Of a DNA stretch of 64,000 bases, positions 24,886-34,740 are shown piece by piece. The notes under the pieces were generated by a model. The model saw nothing but the letters and a program-made list of their open reading frames with translations. It ran no database searches and had not been told where the DNA came from. The position numbers and the translations under genes were made by a program. Numbering within the stretch: the first letter of the stretch is position 1; each line of letters starts with the position of its first letter. Source of the DNA: Anthoceros angustus (lineage: Eukaryota > Streptophyta > Anthocerotopsida > Anthocerotales > Anthocerotaceae); NCBI GenBank assembly GCA_010909165.1, contig MU008173.1, forward strand, positions 372,001 through 436,000, written 5' to 3'.

Positions 24886-26628
24886 AGTGGGGTCGGATCC
24901 CCACTCGTGCAGAAAGGCGGCTCGCGACACATGAGGTCGAGGAGATGCCTACATTCTGGGCTGAAAACGAAAAAGGTGGCAATGGACATGCCGGAGATGG
25001 CACCGCAGGTATGATGTTAGGCCAACCCATTGGGTGCGTCACGCCCACAAGCTCAGCATATAGACTTGACCGAGTGCATGGTAGTTGTGTAGGCTGCGGA
25101 AGACCAGATGATGGACTTATGGCCACGAGCAGCGCAACACCTTCTGGTGGGCGAAGAGACGATGACCTCCGCTTGGAAGATGCCTCTGCCGCACGGCTGG
25201 CACACCTTCACCTCAACCCGCAACATCAAGCGAAGAGTGCACGATGACCTCCGCTTGGAAGATGCCTTTTGCCGGTGCACGGGCACACCTTCACCTCAAC
25301 GCAACATCAAGCAGACGAGTGACCCGGAGCCCGCTGCAATGGCCGACGTTGAGTGAAATTGTTGTACTGTAATGCCCGCTACCAACCGAATGACATGGTC
25401 CCATCTATGCATTGGGAACTAACAAACGCCTTTTGCGGAATGGCACGGATGGGACATTCTCACAAGCAGCTTTTCACAGCGAGGAACCCGGATGTAGCAC
25501 ACATGGGCACACGGTACGGCATCAGTCCCAATATGTCTGTGGATTTGTGGAGGAATGATGCAATTTATGGGAGGGCCACTGATTCATCCATGGATGCAGG
25601 GTAAAACCAAGGCTCCTCTAAGGAGGAGGTTGTTGAATGGACCTCGTCTCAGGGATGAGCCGAACGAGGGTTGCTCAGAAAAGGCGGACGGAAAACCAAA
25701 GATCCTCCGATCTCAGACGCGGGTGAATCTTGAGGACCATTATAGACAATGTGGCTTTTAGCGTTGATTGGGGCTGCCTAGACAATGATTTGCTGGTTGA
25801 GGCCATGTTAGCCATGGTTGCCCCACAATGGGGTGCCGTTTGGAGTCGGTAACTAGGTAAGTGAGTTGAACATCAAGGACCCTAATTTGACTGCAGTAAT
25901 GTCGAGGTGATTTTGTTTCGTGACTCAATAACCCAATTCACTATTACCGTGATGGGAAGCCGATAATTAAATTCCAAGTCGGTAATGTTATAATTGTTGG
26001 GAAAACCACTTTCAACGGGCAGTAAAAAAAGAGGACTAAAACCAGTTACCTTAATAGTAAAATAAGTATTTCCCACTCAAGTACATTACACGATCGCTTT
26101 TTGAATTTTGAATGGACAAGAATCGCCGAGTGGCCGGTTCATCTACCGGCAAGATCCGCCATAGTCTGACACATTCGACAGACTGACATACGCGGACAGC
26201 GAATTGCGTGCACGGTCCGCATTCCGGTGGCGCATCCGCTGGTTGGGTATGGCAAAATCGACGGTCCCACCCGGACGGGTTTCCATCACCGTCCGGCCGG
26301 ACTCACTTCACCGTCCGGCTGGTAACGCGAGGCCGACCCGACGGACTTCCATAATCGCAGTTTGGACAAGCAGGACCGGCAGCGAGTTTGCGTTTTCGTT
26401 TCTATTTCCGGCGGGATGCACATGCGGTGACCTCCGTTACGCACCGCAACCGTTACGCACGGGACCGGAACCAGCAACCCTTACAGCACGTTATTCTTAT
26501 CTTTATGTCGTGTTGGATATGTCGGGTAAAATAACGCCATCACATAGAAACCCCACGTGATAAGTTCACCCTAAACGATATAACCACGTTTTTTTTCTCG
26601 TGATAAAAACACCCGATGTGTTGTAGTG
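24886..26628. other. Right subterminal region of element B
   Basis: An 80-90 bp tandem repeat lies at about 25152-25320 (each copy starts near CGATGACCTCCGCTTGGAAGATGCC). Short frames up to 25760 may be 3' remnants of the accessory gene. From 25850 the sequence is AT-richer and leads to the right terminal repeat, with CACGTGATAA and CGTGATAAAAAC motifs near the end. Confidence 0.5.
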
Positions 26629-26758
26629 AGGGAAGCATTAAAGCCAAGCACCTAGCGCCAATCTTCATCACAGAAGTGGTCAGATTGCATGGAGTGCCCC
26701 AAGAGATCATATCAAACAGAGATTCAAAGTTCACTTCTGCGTTCTGGTCCGCCACCTC
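26629..26758 (+). pseudogene. Gypsy integrase fragment right of element B
   Basis: After the AGG duplication the integrase frame resumes with [32 protein letters not shown] and TSAFW, including the second catalytic aspartate. It then runs directly into LTR sequence, so the C-terminal integrase and downstream internal region are deleted. Confidence 0.85.
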
Positions 26759-26948
26759 GGAACGCGGGAGGTACAAGAAGTAGGTGCTCCCGTACAATCA
26801 GAATCTCTCGATTCCACACTCTCACTTCTCCGCTCCTGCCGATCGGGTCATCAAGCTCGCGAGATGTCTGAGCACATCTCCGGTTACACACCCCATCTAA
26901 GTACCGATGTAAGCTACTTGCACCAAGGGCATCCACTCCCTTTAGGCA
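26759..26948 (+). repeat. 3' LTR fragment and a 41-bp LTR-start-like piece
   Basis: 26759-26888 matches the last 130 bp of the 5' LTR (shared ATTCCACACTCTC, GGGTCATCAAGCTCGCGAGA) and ends in TTACA. The TATA of the left LTR reads GTACAAGA here. After it, CCCCATCTAAGTACCGAT occurs twice, flanking a 41-bp piece (26908-26948) that matches the presumed start of the left LTR (530-572). Confidence 0.75.
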
Positions 26949-26984
26949 CCCCATCTAAGTACCGATCGAAGATCAGGATGCTTA

Positions 26985-27058
26985 ATAACGACATTCTTAT
27001 AAATGTGTGTCCATTTGGCCTCAGCCATTTGGACACACATTTATAAGAATGCCGTTAT
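26985..27058. repeat. Long inverted repeat (hairpin)
   Basis: Arms 26992-27013 and 27030-27051 are perfect 22-bp reverse complements (CATTCTTATAAATGTGTGTC...) around a 16-nt centre; with one mismatch they extend to 29 bp. It lies just outside the retrotransposon remnant. Confidence 0.85.
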
Positions 27059-27379
27059 GAAAAATGGACTCCGTACAGGCATTGGGTAAGATGTTCTACA
27101 TTGGGGCTTTCACTGTGCGTAGAACTTTAAGCATTGGAGAACGCAGTTGGTTTCAGGGGTTAGCTTATCGTTAGCAGCCCTTTTGACAAGGACAAGCTTT
27201 CGGAAGAAGGTGAAGAATCTTGAATGAAAGAAAGGTGAGAGCAGTAGGGTACCAGAATGGTGCTGGATCTCAAAATGTGGTGATCTTGTGCCACGGATTT
27301 CGTTCCTCCCAATTTGTCTCCGTTTTTCATCTTCTGCCTCCGTGAAACATGAATTGATTTGTGTGGTGAGTTCCTTGGC
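27059..27379. other. No feature seen
   Basis: About 320 bp between the hairpin and the LINE fragment; no coding frame or repeat recognised. Confidence 0.5.
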
Positions 27380-28500
27380 CTGATTGAATCTCATGGGGAG
27401 TTGGACCCTCTCTGCCCCTGCCTTGGCTTCCCGTTTCATCCTCCATGACAAGCCCTTTCTCGAGGATCTCGTATCAAGTGTGGAGGAGGGAACCTTCTCT
27501 CTCCAATCGTCCTTGAGACAGGCCAGAGACATGTTTAAGCTCGGAAGAACTTCCCTCCTTTCTCTACATTTATCACTGATGGCTTTAGGGGATTGCAGGC
27601 ATCTCTGCTCGAGAAGCAGCTCGGCCAGGCTTTTCAGTCTGTCCTCCAGGACCCCTCCATCTCCAAGTCCACTAGAGCGCGGCTCCGCTCTTGTTCTGGG
27701 AAGGGAGAAGGTGCTTGGCTACTGGCCCGCCCATGCATACGGGGATTTCACATCGCACCAACCACCTTCACTACTGCGATGCGATTCCGTCTCGGCCTAC
27801 TCCGGCTGTGGCTTCTTCGCCTCACTTGTGAGTGCGGCTCTGCCCCTTGGCGTCTGGTGTCCACCTTGCTCGTTGTCCCCAAAGTCGCCGCATTGCCACT
27901 CAGCGCCATCCGTGACGTCATGTTTGCCATTGCTCGCGAAAGTGGCTATATGGCTGGAGGAGGCGGGTATACTCTTCTTCTGGTCGTTCAATCGGGGCGG
28001 ACTTATACCTTGTCGTGGCGACGGTTGTGGTGGCCGGATGTAGTAGTTCTTGACCACTGCGTGGCGCCACCTCGCGGTCATCATCAACCCAGCCGGTCAG
28101 GTGCTGCCGTCGGCTCTCAAGGTCCGCAAGTATAGCGAGGATGCAAGCGGGCCACCTCTTTATCGCTTGCTCTAAAGCGTATGGGGCAATGGTAGGGACT
28201 TTGACAAATTCATCAAGTCTTGTGCCAAAGCTTACCATGCGTGCGAGCATAGTGCGGTCCCTCTCGTACTTCCTGACATACTTAGGCGGGTTTCTATTGC
28301 TCTTCAGGCGCTCTCAGCGATTCTCCATAAGGCGGCGGCGGTGGGTGATGCCTTTTCCTCTTCCTCCGTGGTTTGCGGGCCGTTTATTCTACCTGCATAT
28401 GACATTGTGGGTGCAGTTGGTCACTTTAGGTAGGGAGCTCAGTTGCTCCTCTTCACTCCGACATCCGGGTCCCCATTTGTTGTCCCCTCCTAGATGGTCT
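27380..28500 (+). pseudogene. LINE-type retrotransposon fragment (C-terminal region of ORF2)
   Basis: Broken frames carry the same signature as the fragments at 38.7-39.6 and 43.2-46.0 kb: GLQASLLEKQLGQA, RARLRSCSGKGEGAWLLARP, TAMRFRLGL, a cysteine pair (CECGSAP), AIRDVMFAIARESG, and a later KFIKSC-AKAYH-like segment near 28200. This order resembles the C-terminal part of non-LTR retrotransposon polymerases with a zinc-knuckle-like C..CG region followed by an endonuclease-like segment. No RT palm is seen. Several frameshifts; family assignment is by overall pattern. Confidence 0.6.
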
Positions 28501-30093
28501 CTTTCCATCGTTCTTTCACCTCAATAAATCATCCTATGTTTTTTTATTATTCAAAACATTTAAAAATGTGCCTAAAAATCGACCCATGGCCCGGGCTGTG
28601 GATTTCGGGCTGGTTTGCACTAAGCTCTCCTTCCATTTACCCCGATTCTGCACGGTTCTTCGGTCTGGGTCTCATCCGCAAGGTACATATATGTCATAGT
28701 GAGCACGCAGCTCTCTCTTGTTAATCGTTGGAGCCGTTGAATTCTTGTATATGTACACCAATTCAAATCTAGGTCAGGAACAAACCCTTTGGCTCTGCTA
28801 CCTCCATCAGTATCCCCTCTCATCTGATTTCCAGCTGTCACAGTCTCTACTCTTGTGCTGCTGTCGCCGCTGGTTACTTGCCGCTTCTTGATGCTGTACT
28901 CTAACCTTTCACCTTTTTTTGGTCGCAGATATACAGCTGTCATTGACCTGTGTTGTCGGCACTGATCCATGTGTTCCTTTGTGTCACAGTGATATGGCCT
29001 CCCTATAGCTACCAGACGAGGCATCCCATAAACCTATTTCTGTTAAGGATTTCACCGTGTGCATCAGCCTGACTGTCGGACTGTATTGTGCTTTCGAATC
29101 AGGTTCGAATATATGCCCTTTTCTGTGCCTATGCATGCCCCTCGGTATCGCTGTCTCATTCCAAACCAGGGTTAATCTGATGGCGACATCTGCATGAGCT
29201 CTGTAGCGACTATTTTACTTGAGGGACTGTGATTGACTACCGCGACAGTCGTGTGTCTCACGATCGCATACACGGTTTGGGCTTCTGAGCACTCGTGCGG
29301 TGAGTACTCCTGTTTCCCACATTTCTTGATCTCGGGCCTTATTGTCTTCGTGTTCGGTTTCATTCAGGTATGTCGGCAATGTTCTTTCATGCTTGCTGGA
29401 AAGAGGCTATCAGGGACGCTAGCTGGGTAAATTCTGGGAGTTCTGTACAGGTGTTCTGGCCTCCGGGGCCCCTGTCAAAGACAATGCCCTGTGGATTGTG
29501 TGTTTTTATGTTCTGCTCGTAGATTAGGTCCCACACCGAACAGTTGATAAAACGCTACGGGGTCGACCAGTACGTATGGGTATCAGTGGCGCTCTTTCCT
29601 GACGTTTACACCCCTTTCCACCCTCTCCCTTGCTCACGACTACTCTTTCTCTTGGCTTGCACCACGATTGAGGAATTGTCACTCGGCTGTGCAACGACAT
29701 ATGATGGAGGACGTACCTGCGCCTATGTATGGCGTGTTCTGAAACACGAGGGGAAGATAATATACTGGCACGAGGAACAGTATCGGATACTTAGGTTAGG
29801 TGGCAAAAAATGTTTGATTCTCCTTGGCCTCTTGTCCTGCCATGTGTAGATCAATAAAAAATTTATTTGTCTGAACTCTATACCGTTCAAGTAAGGCCTC
29901 TTTCGGAAGCCCCGTGACGGGCTAGAGAAGACTTGTCTCCACCCCCGATGGTCAACTTGAAGCTAGCGCTGACTGGAAATTTCCGTGAAATCGTATTTGG
30001 TTCGGGTGTGTGCTTGACGTCTCCAAAGTGTTCTGGCATTTGCAGAAACCGAGAAAACACGAACACCGCCAACAATTTAACATAGAAAAGGCA
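28501..30093. other. 1.6-kb stretch without a recognised gene
   Basis: Frames of 60-130 codons occur on both strands (for example minus 29024-28620, plus 29544-29849), but I recognise no protein. The part nearest 30093 is probably the 3' untranslated region of bL19c. An unidentified spliced transcript is possible. Confidence 0.45.
29853..29867. terminator. Back-to-back polyadenylation signals
   Basis: AATAAAAAATTTATT reads AATAAA on plus at 29853-29858 and AATAAA on minus at 29867-29862. On minus it lies about 230 nt past the bL19c stop, a suitable distance for its poly(A) signal. Confidence 0.5.
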
Positions 30094-31145
30094 TCAGCAG
30101 GTTGATAGCCTAGCAATCTTGTCCCTCAGATAGTACAACTTTGCCCTCCGAACCTTCCTGTGGTCAACAACCTTGATTTCCTTAATATTTGGTGAATACC
30201 TGCAGCGAGACATTCCAACCAAATCAAGCAAAGCAGCGAACATGGATGCAACCAAATAATAAGTCAGGATTTCGTTGCTTTATGAACCGCAAAAGGGTTC
30301 ACAAGGCGGAGTTCACTTACAAGGGAAACACAATCTCCACTCCGACACCAGCAAGAATCCGTCGAATTCTAAACGTGGTGTTGATCCCTGAGTTGTGCTT
30401 AGCAATGACGATGCCCCGAAGAAGGGAAACCCGTTTCTTGTTCTCCGCAACCTCCTGCAGAACGAAGGGAGCGGTAAGACAATCTGGAACCACCGGATAC
30501 CACAAACTGTGAGATAGCAGGTTCCGGAATCTGTGCTCACAACTCTCAGCTGCACGACATCTCCGGGCTTGATGTCTGGAAGGCTTTTATCTTTCGATGC
30601 CGCTTCAACTGCCTCTCTGTTCAAGGTCTGCCAAGAAAGCAGTCGCAATTAACACAACATCCCTGCCATCCGCCTGAAAATCTCAGAGTCGCAAGGACGA
30701 AAAAATCCAGAACTCCAGCACCTTACGCATCGGACTCACCTCCATGAGGTTCTTCAGCTGCGGCCTCCTGCTGCGCTGCTGCCCCTCACTCGCCCCAGCC
30801 ACCTCCAATGCCGCCGGCGTGGGCTCAGCATCGGTCTCGGCCTCGGTCTCCGTCTCCGGCGTGGTGGAAACCGCTTGGCAAAACACACTGCTTCGCCTCC
30901 TACTGCTCACCAACCCTGGCAATGCCACTGCCGTCGTAAGCGGCTGGCACGCCATCTGCCACCATGGCTTCAACCTAACCACACTGGACAACGGACTAGC
31001 CGAGCGAACCACATCCGACTTGGATGCCACCACCGACGAGCTTGCAACCTACACGGCAGGCGACAACGTCAGACCTGGAACTGCTGCTGGAGGCGACGGT
31101 GAGCTGCCGGCCAGTCCTCACCTGGTGCAAGCGAGCGGAGGCCAT
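30094..31145 (-). CDS. RPL19: Chloroplast 50S ribosomal protein L19 (bL19c), nuclear gene, five exons
   Basis: bL19 lies at the 30S/50S interface of the plastid ribosome. My model on minus: exons 31145-31122, 31048-30740, 30627-30541, 30454-30321, 30199-30094; introns of 73, 112, 86 and 121 nt, all GT-AG; product 219 residues, close to plant bL19c. The first eight codons (MASARLHQ) splice into a Ser/Val-rich frame, giving a transit-peptide-like N-terminus of about 66 residues ending near VFCQA. The mature protein has the bL19 hallmarks [58 protein letters not shown] and [11 protein letters not shown]. No frame damage. An in-frame ATG at 30955 is a possible alternative start. The gene sits alone amid repeats. 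Confidence 0.93.
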
Positions 31146-31804
31146 GGCTCGCACGCTACACACACATTCGAAAGCCACGCTAAGTCTTCTTGTTGGTTTT
31201 GTCCTCCTTCCCCTTCCCTTGCGCCCTACCTTCAGGATAAGGAACACTGAGAGAGCAAAGCAGGCTAAGAGCTAGGCTGCGAGACACCTCGCGAATGAAA
31301 CGTTGAGGTGTAAGTATGTGTATATTGAGTCATATTTATTACTTTTATACCTAGATAATAGATACATTATTCGAGTGAGATCTAACGCAAGTACCTCACT
31401 AGCCGGATTTTCAAACGGGAGTGGTCTCGTCTTGAGGAGGGCCATTGTCATGAGTTCATTGGAACTCTAAAGTTAAAGTTCGATAGAGACTTTATTAAAA
31501 AAGAAGAGATGGGAAAATCATCTATCCCGAATCCAAGGGGACAATCTAGTAAAGGGCCAAGGGGCTAGCCCCCATGAATGCCAACCCCGTGGCTACGTAC
31601 TGCCACGATTATGTCGTGGTCCGAGATGAGGAAAAGGTTGAAGTGATTGTTGAGTCCATCCTCAAAGTTGTTCTTAGCCCTTCGTGGCCTAAACTGTAGA
31701 ACCCTAAATCTGTGTGTTGTAAGGGCCTTTAGAGCTTGTAAGATAATCAAATAGAGCCTAACTCTTGTTGAAGCATGAAAGATAACCGCAGAGAATCTAC
31801 TTGT
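31146..31804. other. bL19c upstream region and LINE-tail-like repeat
   Basis: The first part should hold the bL19c promoter, though I see no clear TATA box at a convincing distance. About 31488-31640 resembles 33755-33915 (see the pair annotated separately). Confidence 0.4.
31488..31640 (-). repeat. LINE 3'-tail-like repeat, copy 1
   Basis: Shares with 33755-33915 a sequence containing GAGACTTTATTA, AGAAGAGAT, CAAGGG, GGGGCTAGCCCC and GATTATGTCGTG. On minus it ends in TTAATAAAGTCTCTATCG, similar to the ATAAAGTCTCT tail in the LINE copies at 45.0 and 46.0 kb, so I read it as a 3' tail of a minus-oriented element. Confidence 0.55.
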
Positions 31805-32428
31805 TGTGAAGCTCTATGGGGCCTATTGTGATCTTTGATATGTTGAAGCCCTGTAGCGCCTCCTTGTAAAGGCTACATAGCATGTGAAGCTCTATGGGGC
31901 CTATTGTGATCTTTGATATGTTGAAGCCCTTTAGCGCCTCCTTGTAAAGGCTACATAGCATGTGAAGCTCTATGGGGCCTATTGTGATCTTTGATATGTT
32001 GAAGCCCTTTAGCGCCTCCTTGTAAAGGCTACGTAGCATGTGAAGCTCTATGGGGCCTATTGTGATCTTTGATATGTTGAAGCCCTTTAGCGCCTCCTTG
32101 TAAAGGCTACATAGCATGTGAAGCTCTATGGGGCCTATTGTGATCTTTGATATGTTGAAGCCCCTTAGCGCCTCCTTGTAAAGGCTACATAGCATGTGAA
32201 GCTCTATGGGGCCTATTGTGATCTTTGATATGTTGAAGCCCTTTAGCGCCTCCTTGTAAAGGCTACATAGCATGTGAAGCTCTATGGGGCCTATTATGAT
32301 CTTTGATATGTTGAAGCCCTTTAGCGCCTCCTTGTAAAGGCTACATAGCATGTGAAGCTCTATTGGGCCTATTGGAATCTTTGATATATTGAAGCCCTTT
32401 AGCGCCTCCTTGTAAAGGCTACATAGCA
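31805..32428. repeat. Minisatellite: eight tandem 78-bp units
   Basis: Units start with TGTGAAGCTCTAT at 31805, 31883, 31961, 32039, 32117, 32195, 32273 and 32351, spaced exactly 78 bp. They are nearly identical; the last unit is the most diverged and a decayed ninth unit lies at about 32484-32560. Since 78 is a multiple of three, the minus strand reads open through all eight as a 26-residue repeat (one unit contains LCSLYKEALKGFNISKI). There is no start context or neighbouring domain, so coding is doubtful. Confidence 0.95.
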
Positions 32429-33990
32429 TATTAAGGACCCCGACCTTTGTTGTAAGAAAACTAAATAGAGTTTGCCAAATGTCAAGCCCTTAGGCCTCTA
32501 TTGTTATCTTTGATGTGTTGAAGCCTTTGGGGCCACCTTGCAAAGGCTACATAATATATTAGAGACCTAGTTTTTATTATCAAACATAGCGCCAACCCTC
32601 TAAGTGAAGCAACACCTAACAAAAGCATAATTAAACAGCGCAATGGCCCTCTTGGTGAAACAACTTCAAACACGAGGAGGTCCTCAACGCAACTGCCCTC
32701 TTGGTGAAACAACTTCAAACATGAGGAGGTACTTGACCCATCCTAACAATGATCCATCTTTAAGACACTAAACCATAAAACTCTTGAATTGCATAAAATT
32801 AAAACACCAAACATGAGTAATTAGATTTCAATATCATTGACATCAATATTAAATAGAAGATAAAATATGTCCATAAAAGCCAACATTAAATGTTCATTCC
32901 ACTTTTGGCATAAACTATGCCAAAGGAGAAATATATATGGACTATAAGCAGGCAAATGGAACGTGCCAACCAAACCAATATGTGCCACACTTATTTTTGC
33001 AAGCTCCAGCAGAAGCACTCTCCTTAAGTGAAGATTCTCAAATCGTACAGGCTCAGTATATGCGCGACCGATGAAGTTGAAACAAAGGATTAGAATGAAT
33101 AGAATATGACGCTAAAGAAGCCTTGCTCCTCGGCACACTATCTTGTTACCATGCATCCTATATGCTACAGTCCCCGCTTGTCATGTTTCATATAACCATG
33201 TTTCTGTTTGTAATTGGAGTGTTTCCTCACTTGCCATGTTTCCTATAACCATGTTTCTGTTCGTAATTGGAGTGCTACTAGAGTGTTGCGGTTCCTCATT
33301 TCACTGTATTGCTGAATACTGGAGTTTCACTTGCCACTTGCCACGATCATGATGTGTGTCGATTTGCCTGAATGATTAACTAACATGTCGTGAAGTACAT
33401 AGGTATTCTCTCGTGGTCAAATATCAACCCGTCATCAGTCTCGTCATTAACACCCAGAATGCCTAACACTCTCAATTCGAGACTTTAGACCTACATTTGA
33501 GGCCGGAGATAAATTATGGGAGCTGATTAATTCGATGTCTTTATGTAGTTTTGTGTCGCAAGTGATGCTCTATCGAGCTGTATGCACCGCCAAAAAAATG
33601 GACAAGTGTCAGTATAAAGAATATCATGGCATCGTTCATAGAAGTGTTGTGGCAATGCTGACCCACCCATGGCCGCCTGGGTTACCAACGTGTGGTTATG
33701 GTTCTTCTTATTATGGTTCCAAAATGCCATAAGGAAAAATCTAAAACCAATGGAGACTTTATTAACAATTAAGAAGAGATAGGAAAACCCATCTACCCCA
33801 AACCGAGGGGGGACAACCCACTCAAGGGCCAATAGCCAGGGGGGCTAGCCCCGAATGCCCACTCAAAGCTACCTGCGACCCCGATTATGTCGTGCTTCGA
33901 GATGAGGGAAGGCCTTCATGCAACTGGTGCCAATGACGCCACGTCTGCACGTGGCCGTAAATAGTGTTAGCGCGCCCTCTGCGGGCGATG
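32429..33990. other. Intergenic sequence with small tandem repeats
   Basis: Contains a 48-bp direct repeat at about 32640-32735 (CTCTTGGTGAAACAACTTC twice) and a roughly 53-bp direct repeat at about 33177-33285 (ATAACCATGTTTCTGTT twice). The second LINE-tail-like repeat is at 33755-33915. No gene recognised. Confidence 0.5.
33755..33915 (-). repeat. LINE 3'-tail-like repeat, copy 2
   Basis: Similar to 31488-31640. On minus it ends TTAATAAAGTCTCCATTGG. It lies just before the plus-oriented LINE-like sequence that starts near 34 kb. Confidence 0.55.
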
Positions 33991-33997
33991 GATACCC

Positions 33998-34740
33998 GTG
34001 TCGAAAAAGCCACCCGCAGGAAGGGGACCCACACTGTTCCACAGTAGCAACTCCAGCAGCAGGTGGACCGCTTTAAGCGAAGAATTGGAGGATCGACGTA
34101 GGCAACAGGGGGAAGAGCGCAAGCTGATAGTTCAACTACGGCTGGCAGAGGGTCGGGTTCGCCTCTTGGAGAAGCAGCTAGAGGACCTTAAAGCGGAGAA
34201 GGAGAAAGAGCGGGTCAATGAGAAGCAGAGATTCTAGGAAATCACGGAGACTTCCCTCATGCTTCTCGGGATATCGCACGGGCCAGGCTGGAGGGCCTAG
34301 GAGAGGAGACGGCGCAGCGGGCGAAGGAGCGTGCCCGTTTGCCGAAGCACCAGTGGTGTAGGGAGTACCAAGTACAACGGGCCTATGTGGAGGAGGCCAT
34401 TCAGCAAATCGACTCGGACTTTGCCTATTACCACGCGGAGCTCTTGAAGGCGGCAAGTGTTGTGCACTAGCTTGGGGAGGCAGTAGACCCGCTGGAGGAG
34501 TCAGAGGAGCCCATGGGCGAGGAAGGCATAGGGAAAACCGTAGCCTCAAGGAACCTTGGTGCCCTGTTTGGAGATGGGAGCAGCGACGAGGCCGAGCCAT
34601 CAGAGGAGGAGTGGTGCACGGAGGGACGGGACGGACTAAGCATGTCACTCCTGAGAATGACGATGCGCCTGGACCCGTGCTTGAATTGGGAGGCCCAAGA
34701 GGGGGTAGTCTAGCAAGGAGGGAATAGCCGAAGTAAGGGA
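33998..34740 (+). pseudogene. Coiled-coil (gag/ORF1-like) region of a retroelement, copy 1
   Basis: A frame from 33998 encodes a Lys/Glu/Arg/Leu heptad-like stretch (RLLEKQLEDLKAEKEKE) that stops at 34237. Further fragments in other frames follow, including an acidic segment with GEEGIGKTVASRNLGALFGD at about 34513. This looks like a coiled-coil ORF1/gag protein upstream of the LINE polymerase remnant at 38.7 kb. The 34158-34740 part recurs at 36569-37110. Broken by stops and frameshifts; identity is inference. Confidence 0.45.

Larger units (their letters stand above)
15010..26628. mobile_element. Element B: 11.6-kb CACTA (En/Spm-like) DNA transposon
   Basis: Termini are inverted: CACTACTACACATCGG at 15010, and the reverse complement of CACTACAACACATCGG ends at 26628. 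The repeats extend about 32 bp with two mismatches. The flanking 3-bp duplication is AGG (15007-15009 and 26629-26631). Inside are a degenerate Tnp2-type transposase with DUF4218 and DUF4216 regions (about 20190-22886) and a second two-exon gene (23429-24885), the usual two-gene CACTA arrangement, both on plus. In-frame stops, frameshifts and an internal duplication in the transposase suggest this copy is not autonomous now. Confidence 0.93.

Noticed and set aside
30744-31250. A 168-codon plus-strand frame
   Set aside because: It is antisense to the first two exons of bL19c, which has clear homology and splice sites.
31797-32429. A 210-codon repeat protein, or a CRISPR-like array
   Set aside because: Units are contiguous with no unique spacers, in a plant nuclear genome; the open frame follows from the 78-bp period.
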